DNA of 64,000 nucleotides from UBA8752 sp002336475 (GTDB taxonomy: Bacteria > Bacteroidota > Bacteroidia > Flavobacteriales_D > Sanyastnellaceae). A model generated the notes under the pieces. That model was not told the DNA's origin and ran no database searches. It was given only the letters and a program-made list of their open reading frames with translations. Below, one piece after another: positions 56,883 through 64,000 of this stretch. Where the stretch lies: contig OX044365.1 of assembly GCA_943846755.1 (NCBI GenBank), positions 1,054,001 through 1,118,000 of the forward strand. Reading direction: 5' to 3'. Position numbers and translations under genes: made by a program. The stretch's first letter is position 1, and the number at the start of each line of letters is the position of its first letter.

Positions 56883-57670
56883 GGGCAGGATATCCGAAGG
56901 CCATCCCAACCGAGGGAGACCCCTTTGGGCAGCGCGGCGTTTACTTCCTCATGCTGACCGAGCAAGTGACTGATGTGGGTGAGGTAGGCCTGTTTCGGCC
57001 CCACCCTAGCAATGACCTCGAGCGCTTCTTCGAGGTTGAAATGACTGATGTGGGACTCCTTGCGCAGCGCATTGAGCACGAGGACCTCAACCCCCTTGAG
57101 CCGCTCCCAAGTGACTGTACTAAACGCGTTCGCGTCCGTGATGTAGGCGATAGGACCTATGCGAAAGCCGAGGACGGGCAGCTTGTAGTGCATCACGGGC
57201 AAGGGCTGCACCTGCACGCCTCCAATGAACTGCAGTTCCGCGTCGAGGTCATGAAGCCGCACTTGCGGAACGCCGGGATAGGGGTTGTCACTGAACACAT
57301 AGTGAAACTCCCTCTTGAGTGCCGCTTGGACCGGTGGAGTGGCATAGACATCCATGTCCCGCTTTGATCGGAAATTGAATGCACGGATGTCATCCAGTCC
57401 CGCCACGTGGTCCTTGTGCTCGTGGGTAAAAAGGACCGCATCCACTGCCCCGACCTGTTCGCGCAACATTTGCTGCCGAAAGTCTGGTCCTGTATCGATC
57501 ACAAAGCTGCGCGCACCATCTGGAGCGTCATCCCCGTCGACATGAAACAGAGCGCTAGATCGCAACCTGTTGTCACGGGGGTCTGTAGAGGTGCATACCC
57601 CGCAATCACATGCAATCACGGGTACACCTTGAGAGGTGCCAGTGCCGAGAAGAGTGAGGTGAACGCCCAT
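56879..57670 (-). CDS. MBL-fold metallo-hydrolase (PhnP-like)
   Basis: 263 residues from the ATG at 57670 (MGVHLTLLGTGTSQGVPVIACD). A CDCGVC-type Cys pair near residue 20 and FVIDTGPDFRQQML, then FTHEHKDHVAGLDDIRAFN (HxHxDH), HYKLPVLGFRIG, ITDANAF and HISHFNLEEAL make a PhnP/RNase Z-like hydrolase, probably a phosphodiesterase on small substrates. First gene of an operon with lpxL and rarA. A perfect -7 box TAACTTTG lies 5 nt before the ATG. Confidence 0.88.
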   Translation of the reverse strand: MGVHLTLLGTGTSQGVPVIACDCGVCTSTDPRDNRLRSSALFHVDGDDAPDGARSFVIDTGPDFRQQMLREQVGAVDAVLFTHEHKDHVAGLDDIRAFNFRSKRDMDVYATPPVQAALKREFHYVFSDNPYPGVPQVRLHDLDAELQFIGGVQVQPLPVMHYKLPVLGFRIGPIAYITDANAFSTVTWERLKGVEVLVLNALRKESHISHFNLEEALEVIARVGPKQAYLTHISHLLGQHEEVNAALPKGVSLGWDGLRISCP

Positions 57671-57675
57671 ATGGG

Positions 57676-57683
57676 CAAAGTTA
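57676..57683 (-). promoter_or_regulatory. -7 promoter box of the MBL-lpxL-rarA operon
   Basis: Minus-strand TAACTTTG, exact TAnnTTTG match ending 5 nt from the ATG at 57670; suggests a leaderless message. Confidence 0.55.
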
Positions 57684-57719
57684 ATCCGCCGAGGCTCCGG
57701 CGTTCCCACCTAGCGTAGG

Positions 57720-57727
57720 TACCTTTG
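57720..57727 (+). promoter_or_regulatory. -7 promoter box of the conserved 486-residue protein gene
   Basis: TACCTTTG, exact match, 31 nt before the GTG start at 57759. Confidence 0.6.
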
Positions 57728-57758
57728 CAACGAGCAACACCCTCAATCAACAAGCACC

Positions 57759-59219
57759 GTGGAATCCAACCGTGTCGTCCTTTCGGCCAAGCAGAAGGCC
57801 CTGCGGATTAACATGAACCACGATCTCTATGGCACTTTTGCCGAGATCGGGGCAGGTCAGGAGGTGGTGCGGCATTTTTTTCGTGCAGGAGGTGCCAGCG
57901 GGACCATTGCCAAGACCATCAGTGCTTACGACAAGGACTTCAGTGATGCCATTTATGGCGTAGAGCCTTCAGGCCGCTATGTGTGCGAGGCCCGCGTGCA
58001 CAAGATGATCGACCACGAATACAGGTTATGTGAAGAGCGGTTGCCTCGAGAAAAGCACCCTTCCAAGCGCTTCTTTGCGTTTGCGAATACCGTGGCGACG
58101 ATCAACTACCACAAGACCATTGAAGGTCACGGCTGGTTTGGGGTCCGCTTTCAAACCGGCCCCAATAAAAAACCCAACTCGGTCATCCTCCACGCCCGGT
58201 TCCACGAACCGGACGCTTTGCTGCAGCACGCGACCATTGGAATCCTCGGAGTCAACCTGATTTATGGGTGCCACTTCCTGTACAAGCAGCCCAACGACCT
58301 GTTGCAGAGCCTCTATGACGAGCTCGATAAGGACCGCATTGAAATCGATACCATTCAAATGAATGGGCCGGACTTCGCCGGGGTGGACAACCGGCTGTTG
58401 TCTCTGCAACTCGTGAAACACGGGATGACAGACGCGGTCATTTTCAGTCCTGATGGACGGAACCTGCAGGCTGCTGACGTGCTGTACAAGCGGAACATCT
58501 TGGCCATTCGCGGTAGCTTCCGTCCCGTCACCAAGGTCAACTTGGACATGATGGAGCGGGGACTGGCCCTGTTCCGTGAGGAGAACCGGGTCGAAGAAAA
58601 CAACATTCAGTTGTTGTTTGAGATCACACTCAACAACCTTAAAGCCGAGGGCGACATCGACGAGAAAGACTTCTTGGACCGGGCCGACATCCTATGCTCT
58701 TTGGGGCATACGGTGTTGATTTCAAACTACCAGGAGTATTACAAACTCATCGAGTATTTCTCGCGCTACACCAAGAAACGCATGGGCGTCATCATGGGCG
58801 GCAATGCGATGATGGATCTGTTCAATGAACGTTACTACCGCGAATTGAACGGAGGCATCTTGGAGGCATTTGGCATCATGTTTAGCCGGGACCTCAAGGT
58901 CTATGCCTACCCCTGGCACGACGCCAAAAATGACGTCTTGATCCGCACGGACAACGCCCCCATCCATCCGAGAATCAAGCCTTTGTATGACTATCTGCTC
59001 TTCAACAAGCGGATCAGTGACATTCAGCTTGACGACCTTTCCCTTCTGGACATCTTCAGTGTAGAGGTGCTCAGAATGATCCGCGACGGACAATCGGGCT
59101 GGGAGGACCTCGTCCCCCATGAAGTGGACCAGATCATCAAGCAGAACAGGCTCTTCGGATATGAAGGCCCCACCCCGACGGACCCGGGAGGTTTTGCTGG
59201 TGCAGCCATGCTGAACTGA
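57759..59219 (+). CDS. Conserved Bacteroidota protein of unknown function
   Basis: 486 residues, GTG start. I recognise it as a highly conserved family (YGTFAEIGAGQEVVRHFFRA, SGTIAKTISAYDKDFSDAIYG, EERLPREKHPSKRFFAFANT, GVLGVNLIYG-type, VLYKRNILAIRGSFRPVTKV, LCSLGHTVLISNYQEYYKLIEY). It has received unreliable labels such as TonB-dependent receptor or nicotinate-nucleotide adenylyltransferase. It has no signal peptide, no beta-barrel pattern and no obvious nucleotide-binding loop, so it is soluble and cytosolic. The very strong conservation suggests a basic housekeeping role. It converges on rpoC across a shared terminator. Confidence 0.8.
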   Translation: MESNRVVLSAKQKALRINMNHDLYGTFAEIGAGQEVVRHFFRAGGASGTIAKTISAYDKDFSDAIYGVEPSGRYVCEARVHKMIDHEYRLCEERLPREKHPSKRFFAFANTVATINYHKTIEGHGWFGVRFQTGPNKKPNSVILHARFHEPDALLQHATIGILGVNLIYGCHFLYKQPNDLLQSLYDELDKDRIEIDTIQMNGPDFAGVDNRLLSLQLVKHGMTDAVIFSPDGRNLQAADVLYKRNILAIRGSFRPVTKVNLDMMERGLALFREENRVEENNIQLLFEITLNNLKAEGDIDEKDFLDRADILCSLGHTVLISNYQEYYKLIEYFSRYTKKRMGVIMGGNAMMDLFNERYYRELNGGILEAFGIMFSRDLKVYAYPWHDAKNDVLIRTDNAPIHPRIKPLYDYLLFNKRISDIQLDDLSLLDIFSVEVLRMIRDGQSGWEDLVPHEVDQIIKQNRLFGYEGPTPTDPGGFAGAAMLN

Positions 59220-59374
59220 GGCGCTGCGCCTTCTCTTTGACTCGGAACGTAGAATGATGCAGTGCCTTGGGTGCTGGCTTTGCTGTTCTGCGTTATTAAA
59301 CCGCCCACACCGCTGTTTTTAGGCATGCTCAGGCCATCCGGAGCTAAGCCCGCCCAGAGAATAGAGCACAAGCA
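59220..59374. other. Intergenic region before the shared terminator
   Basis: 155 bp after the 486-residue gene with no supported coding frame, no promoter and no repeat that I can see; probably a 3' untranslated region. Confidence 0.4.
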
Positions 59375-59400
59375 AAAGGCGGCCTTTTGGGGCCGCCTTT
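59375..59400. terminator. Bidirectional terminator between the 486-residue gene and rpoC
   Basis: Perfect 10-bp stem AAAGGCGGCC / GGCCGCCTTT with a TTTTGG loop. It serves both convergent transcripts. Confidence 0.85.
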
Positions 59401-59434
59401 CGCATTTGTAGTTTCGGCCTCTCGGCCGGCTAAA

Positions 59435-62400
59435 TTATTCTGCTGTGACTTCTTCTTCCTCACTTTCACCAGCCTCAACGAGGCGGTCAAATTCTTCCTG
59501 AGAACCTACGACCTGGTCGTGCCAGTGGCGCATGCCGGTTCCCGCAGGAATGAGGTGTCCTACAATCACATTTTCCTTCAAGCCTCCGAGGTGGTCCTCC
59601 TTGGCGCTCACCGCAGCCTCGTTGAGGACCTTGGTGGTTTCCTGGAAGGACGCCGCTGAGATGAAGGACTTGGTCTGCAAAGAAGCCCGCGTGATGCCTT
59701 GGAGCAAGGGACGTGCCGTCGCCGGCATGGCCTCTCTTCCTTCGACAAGCTTGCCGTCTTCACGTCGGATGGTTCCATTCTCGTCACGCAATTGACGTGC
59801 AGAGACCATTTGACCCTCCTTGTAATCCTTGCTGTCACCAGCCTCGGTCACGACCATCATGCCAAACATGCGGTCGTTCTCATCGATGAAGTCGGCCTTC
59901 TCTACGAATTGCTTCTCCAAGAACTTCGTGTCGCCCGGATCTTCTACGACCACCTTCTTCATCATCTGACGAACGATGACTTCGAAGTGCTTGTCGTTGA
60001 TCTTCACACCCTGGAGGCGGTAGACCTCTTGGATTTCATTGACGAGGTACTCCTGAACCGCAGTCGGTCCTTGGATGGACAGAATGTCAGCGGGCGTTGT
60101 AGCACCGTCGGACATGGGCATACCCGCCTTGACGAAGTCATTTTCCTGCACGAGGATGTGCTTGGACAATGGCACGAGGTACTTGCGCTTGTCGCCAGTG
60201 CGGCTCTCCACGATGATCTCACGGTTACCCCGCTTGATTTTACCGTAGGACACAATGCCGTCCACTTCGGATACCACCGCGGGGTTAGAAGGGTTCCGCG
60301 CCTCGAAGAGCTCGGTGACCCTTGGCAATCCTCCCGTAATGTCGCCAGACTTACCCGCAATCCGCGGAATCTTGGCTAGGATGCGGCCCGTCTCCACTGA
60401 ATCGCCCTCCTCCACACTCACGTGGGCACCTACTGGAAGTGAGTACACTTTGAGTACTTCCTTCTTCGGGCCTACAATGTGAATCGCAGGGTTCTTCTTC
60501 TTGTCCTTGGTCTCGGTGATGACGATTTCACGGAATCCGGTCTGTTCGTCCAGCTCCTCACGGTAGGTCACACCATCTTCGATCATATCAAAGACAACTG
60601 TACCCTGCTCCTCACTGATGATCGCGTTGTTGTATGGGTCCCAAGTACAGATGGTATCCCCCTTCTTGATCTTCTTGCCGTTCTTCACCTGAAGCACAGC
60701 ACCGTAAGGAAGGTTTGTAGAGCTCAAAGTGATGCCGACCTGTGGGTCGATCACCTTAAACTCAGTAGAACGCGACACCACAACAGTCTCTACTTCACCG
60801 TCTGGCGTAGCGCGCTGAACTGTTCTCAAATCCTCGAGCTCCACCACACCTTCTTGACGGGCGACGATCTCGTTTTCATCCGAAATTTTGGACGCCGTAC
60901 CACCAACGTGGAACGTACGCAGCGTCAACTGCGTTCCAGGCTCTCCGATGGACTGCGCTGCAATCACGCCTACTGCCTCGCCCTCTTGGACCAAGCGGTT
61001 CGAGCTCAAAGCTCGGCCGTAACATTTGGCGCATACACCCCTGCGGCTCTCGCAAGTGAGGACTGAGCGCATCTCGACTTCGTCGATGCCGGCCTCCTCG
61101 ATGCTGGCGGCCACCGCTTCCGTGATCTCGGACCCACTGGCTACAATCAACTCATCGGTTTCGGGATGGTTCACATCCTGAACAGACGTGCGCCCAATGA
61201 TGCGGTCTGCGAGAGATTCTACAACCTCCTCGTTTTTGAGCAATGCCGTTGCCGTGAGGCCGCGGATCGTTCCACAATCTTGCTCGTTGATGATCACATC
61301 CTGGGCCACGTCTACAAGACGACGGGTCAAGTAACCCGCGTCAGCCGTCTTCAACGCCGTATCCGCCAGACCCTTACGGGCACCGTGCGTGGAGATGAAG
61401 TACTCAAGGATGGACAGTCCCTCCTTGAAGTTGGACAGGATGGGGTTCTCAATGATGTCCTGACCTCCAACCGCGCTTGACTTCTGTGGCTTGGCCATCA
61501 GGCCACGCATGCCACTCAACTGACGGATCTGCTCTTTGGAACCACGGGCTCCGGAGTGCATCATCATGTAAATCGAGTTGAAGCCCTGCTTGTCGGTCTC
61601 CAGGCGTTCCATCAAGATGTTCGTCAACCGCGAGTTGGTGTTCGTCCAGATGTCAATGATCTGGTTGTAACGCTCGTTGTTGGTGATGAGGCCCATGTTG
61701 TAGTTGTCCATCACCTCTCCAACGCGGACGTTTGCTGCATCGACCAATTCCACCTTCTCCTTTGGGATGATGATGTCATTGAGGTTGAAGCTCAAACCAC
61801 CCTTGTAGGCCATCGTGAAACCGAGTTTCTTGATGTCGTCAAGGAATTGGACAGCTCGTGGAACACCTACAGACAGCAAAACGTCCGAGATGATGGTCCT
61901 GAGGCTCTTCTTGGTCAACAGCTCGTTGACATAACCCGCTTCAGTGGGCACCACTTCGTTGAAGAGCACACGCCCTACAGTGGTGTCAATGATGGAGCTG
62001 TTGCCTTCATGATCGTTCCAGCGCACCTTGATCCCCGCATGCAATGCAGCGCGGCCCTCGTTGTACGCAATGATCACCTCTTCCGGTGAGTAGAAGGTCA
62101 TTCCCTCTCCTACCACTGGCTCCTCTTTAGTGGACTTGCGCTCCTTGGTGATGTAGTAAAGGCCCAATACCATGTCCTGCGAGGGAACCGTAATCGGCGC
62201 ACCATTGGCAGGGTTCAAGATGTTATGGCTTGCCAGCATCAGAAGCTGCGCCTCCAAAATGGCCGCTGGGCCCAATGGGAGGTGAACCGCCATCTGGTCT
62301 CCATCGAAGTCAGCGTTGAATGCTGTACAAGCAAGGGGGTGCAGTTGCAATGCCTTGCCCTCGATCATCTTGGGCTGGAAGGCCTGGATGCCGAGACGGT

Positions 62401-63739
62401 GCAGGGTCGGAGCACGGTTGAGCAGCACAGGGTGCGACTTCATTACGTTCTCCAAGATGTCCCACACCACAGGCTCCTTGGCGTCTACAATCTTCTTGGC
62501 CGACTTGACCGTCTTGACGACGCCCCGCTCGATCATCTTACGGATGATGAAGGGCTTGTAGAGCTCGGCCGCCATGTTCTTTGGCATGCCGCACTCGTGC
62601 AGTTTCAGTTCAGGTCCCACGACGATAACAGAACGCGCGGAGTAGTCCACACGCTTACCGAGCAGGTTCTGACGGAAACGGCCTTGCTTGCCCTTGAGGC
62701 TGTCAGACAGCGACTTCAATGGGCGGTTGCTCTCCGTCTTCACGGCAGAGGACTTGCGGCTGTTGTCGAACAGGCTGTCTACAGCCTCCTGCAACATCCG
62801 CTTCTCGTTCCGCAAAATCACATCTGGAGCCTTGATTTCGATCAAGCGCTTCAAACGGTTGTTACGGATGATGACACGGCGGTACAGGTCGTTGAGATCG
62901 GACGTTGCGAAACGGCCACCGTCAAGGGGCACCAATGGACGCAGCTCCGGTGGAATCACTGGAACCACCTTCACGATCATCCACTCGGGATTGTTGTTGA
63001 TCCTCTGGTTCGCGTCACGGAGGGCTTCCACAACTTGCAAACGCTTGAGTGCCTCGTTCTTGCGCTGCTGGCTTGTCTCCGTATTGGCCGCATGGCGCAG
63101 GTCGAAGCTCAACTGATCAAGGTCCAAGCTGGCCAACATATCGTGCAGGGCCTCAGCGCCCATTTTAGCCACGAACTTGTTGGGGTCCTTTTCGTCCAGA
63201 TACTGGTTGTCCTTGGGCAACGTATCCAAGATGTCCAAGTACTCATCCTCGGTGAGGAATTCGTTGACATCGAGAGCTTCGCCGTCAGTCTTCGTGGCCA
63301 CACCGGGTTGGATCACCACATAACGCTCGTAGTAGATGATCTGATCCAGCTTCTTGGTCGGCAAACCGAGCAAGTAGCCAATTTTGTTGGGCAGGCTGCG
63401 GAAGTACCAGATGTGTGCTACGGGGATCACGAGCTGAATGTGTCCCATGCGCTCACGCCGGACTTTCTTCTCGGTCACCTCTACACCACATCGGTCACAG
63501 ACGATGCCTTTGTAACGAATGCGCTTGTACTTGCCACAGTGGCACTCGTAGTCCTTGACAGGGCCAAAAATGCGCTCACAGAACAGGCCATCGCGCTCCG
63601 GCTTGTAGGTCCGGTAATTGATGGTCTCAGGCTTCAGGACTTCGCCATGGCTTTGCTCGAGGATTTCCTCGGGCGATGCCATGCTGATGCGAATCTTGTT
63701 GAAGTCGCTTGAGAGCTTCGGGGTCTTATTGTTGGTCAT
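59435..63739 (-). CDS. rpoC: DNA-directed RNA polymerase subunit beta'
   Basis: 1434 residues, full length for Bacteroidota. The N-terminal zinc site is YECHCGKYKRIRYKGIVCDRCG. The catalytic magnesium loop is AFNADFDGDQMAVHLPL. The bridge-helix and trigger-loop region runs through GARGSKEQIRQLSGMRGLM and SIGEPGTQLTLRTFHVGG. The second zinc site is LTCESRRGVCAKCYGRAL. The start MTNNKTPKLSSDFNKIRISM is typical. It is 37 nt downstream of rpoB in the usual rpoBC order. A few acidic residues (ESEEEEVTAE) end the protein. Confidence 0.98.
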   Translation of the reverse strand: MTNNKTPKLSSDFNKIRISMASPEEILEQSHGEVLKPETINYRTYKPERDGLFCERIFGPVKDYECHCGKYKRIRYKGIVCDRCGVEVTEKKVRRERMGHIQLVIPVAHIWYFRSLPNKIGYLLGLPTKKLDQIIYYERYVVIQPGVATKTDGEALDVNEFLTEDEYLDILDTLPKDNQYLDEKDPNKFVAKMGAEALHDMLASLDLDQLSFDLRHAANTETSQQRKNEALKRLQVVEALRDANQRINNNPEWMIVKVVPVIPPELRPLVPLDGGRFATSDLNDLYRRVIIRNNRLKRLIEIKAPDVILRNEKRMLQEAVDSLFDNSRKSSAVKTESNRPLKSLSDSLKGKQGRFRQNLLGKRVDYSARSVIVVGPELKLHECGMPKNMAAELYKPFIIRKMIERGVVKTVKSAKKIVDAKEPVVWDILENVMKSHPVLLNRAPTLHRLGIQAFQPKMIEGKALQLHPLACTAFNADFDGDQMAVHLPLGPAAILEAQLLMLASHNILNPANGAPITVPSQDMVLGLYYITKERKSTKEEPVVGEGMTFYSPEEVIIAYNEGRAALHAGIKVRWNDHEGNSSIIDTTVGRVLFNEVVPTEAGYVNELLTKKSLRTIISDVLLSVGVPRAVQFLDDIKKLGFTMAYKGGLSFNLNDIIIPKEKVELVDAANVRVGEVMDNYNMGLITNNERYNQIIDIWTNTNSRLTNILMERLETDKQGFNSIYMMMHSGARGSKEQIRQLSGMRGLMAKPQKSSAVGGQDIIENPILSNFKEGLSILEYFISTHGARKGLADTALKTADAGYLTRRLVDVAQDVIINEQDCGTIRGLTATALLKNEEVVESLADRIIGRTSVQDVNHPETDELIVASGSEITEAVAASIEEAGIDEVEMRSVLTCESRRGVCAKCYGRALSSNRLVQEGEAVGVIAAQSIGEPGTQLTLRTFHVGGTASKISDENEIVARQEGVVELEDLRTVQRATPDGEVETVVVSRSTEFKVIDPQVGITLSSTNLPYGAVLQVKNGKKIKKGDTICTWDPYNNAIISEEQGTVVFDMIEDGVTYREELDEQTGFREIVITETKDKKKNPAIHIVGPKKEVLKVYSLPVGAHVSVEEGDSVETGRILAKIPRIAGKSGDITGGLPRVTELFEARNPSNPAVVSEVDGIVSYGKIKRGNREIIVESRTGDKRKYLVPLSKHILVQENDFVKAGMPMSDGATTPADILSIQGPTAVQEYLVNEIQEVYRLQGVKINDKHFEVIVRQMMKKVVVEDPGDTKFLEKQFVEKADFIDENDRMFGMMVVTEAGDSKDYKEGQMVSARQLRDENGTIRREDGKLVEGREAMPATARPLLQGITRASLQTKSFISAASFQETTKVLNEAAVSAKEDHLGGLKENVIVGHLIPAGTGMRHWHDQVVGSQEEFDRLVEAGESEEEEVTAE

Positions 63740-63776
63740 CTCTTGGTGAAGATCAATGGGTTGAAGCAGGAGTAAC

Positions 63777-64000
63777 TCAGGCCTCCAAGGCCACGGTTAA
63801 TCCCAATCCACGCAACTCGTGCATCAGTACGTTGAAGGATTCCGGAATGCCTGGTGTGGGCATGGGGTCACCTTTCACAATCGCCTCGTAGGTCTTGGCG
63901 CGGCCGACAACGTCGTCCGACTTAACCGTGAGGATCTCCTGCAAGATGTGCGAGGCACCGAAGGCCTCGAGGGCCCACACCTCCATCTCACCGAAACGCT
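63777..64000 (-). CDS. rpoB: DNA-directed RNA polymerase subunit beta, C-terminal fragment (runs off the right edge)
   Basis: The last ~74 codons are visible: RFGEMEVWALEAFGASHILQ, then EILTVKSDDVVGRAKTYEAI and PTPGIPESFNVLMHELRGLG. This is the clamp-anchoring C-terminus of the beta subunit that contacts beta'. The gene continues beyond base 64000. Confidence 0.97.
   Translation of the reverse strand, partial: RFGEMEVWALEAFGASHILQEILTVKSDDVVGRAKTYEAIVKGDPMPTPGIPESFNVLMHELRGLGLTVALEA

Noticed and set aside
62225..63712. 495-codon plus-strand open frame inside rpoC
   Set aside because: Antisense to rpoC, whose protein is fully conserved; high GC and codon bias keep the opposite strand open.

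Overview
The window is a gene-dense, GC-rich piece of a Bacteroidota chromosome, most likely from a Flavobacteriales-type marine or freshwater lineage. The evidence is internal. Several large secreted proteins end in type IX secretion (T9SS) type A or type B sorting domains. Promoters match the Bacteroidota -7 box TAnnTTTG. Start codons lack clear Shine-Dalgarno sequences. Lineage-typical families are present (DUF4494, DUF983, a cysC-DUF2061-cysD-cysN operon, the ~486-residue conserved protein next to rpoC). There are no rRNA genes, CRISPR arrays or intact insertion sequences.

Layout. 1-6006: a partial lectin/Ig adhesin, a transaldolase-like aldolase, and a two-gene secreted pair (YHYH protein with a frameshift, then a delta-60 repeat protein). 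6048-13785: DksA-like zinc protein, YrdC/Sua5 protein, a secreted zinc metalloprotease with a duplicated Cys-rich dockerin-like tail, pcm, a Gfo/Idh/MocA oxidoreductase coupled to a DUF4494 protein, and a UPF1/SMUBP2-type helicase. 13791-17893: a PKD/T9SS-B protein, a small secreted protein and a GNAT-like protein. 17999-19767 is the most accessory-looking stretch: tRNA-Lys and tRNA-Leu, a terminator, a spaced direct repeat, an orphan small-terminase-like gene, and a pentapeptide-repeat gene whose signal peptide is out of frame at a CT repeat. 19768-26526: ammonium transporter, DEAD-box helicase, then Crp/Fnr regulator, SulP transporter and a persulfide dioxygenase-rhodanese fusion.

26591-31590: tRNA-Leu, a leucine-rich-repeat protein, a lipoprotein, the sulfate-activation operon cysC-DUF2061(frameshifted)-cysD-cysN, and an unannotated AT-rich interval that ends in a strong plus-strand terminator and may encode a structured RNA. 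31605-43684: DUF983, purB and an ABC exporter, an MBL hydrolase, pyrD, smpB, two tandem secreted arylsulfotransferase-like proteins, an enoyl-CoA hydratase and a DUF551 protein. 43694-54374: rsmE, pckA, DUF423, a fasciclin-like lipoprotein, an FG-GAP/VCBS surface protein, mdh, and a MORN-repeat / subtilase / basic-protein operon. 54468-64000: tRNA-Thr, an MBL-lpxL-rarA operon with overlapping start and stop codons, the conserved 486-residue protein, rpoC and the 3' end of rpoB.

Two themes recur. One is sulfur: transport, activation, persulfide oxidation and sulfotransfer genes occur in three nearby groups. The other is cell-surface export through T9SS. Three genes carry single-site frame disruptions at short repeats (about 4982, 18771-18785 and 30830). 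These are either consensus errors, recent decay or, for the CT tract, possible phase variation. Raw reads are needed to decide. Function calls rest on reading motifs by eye; no database search was run.
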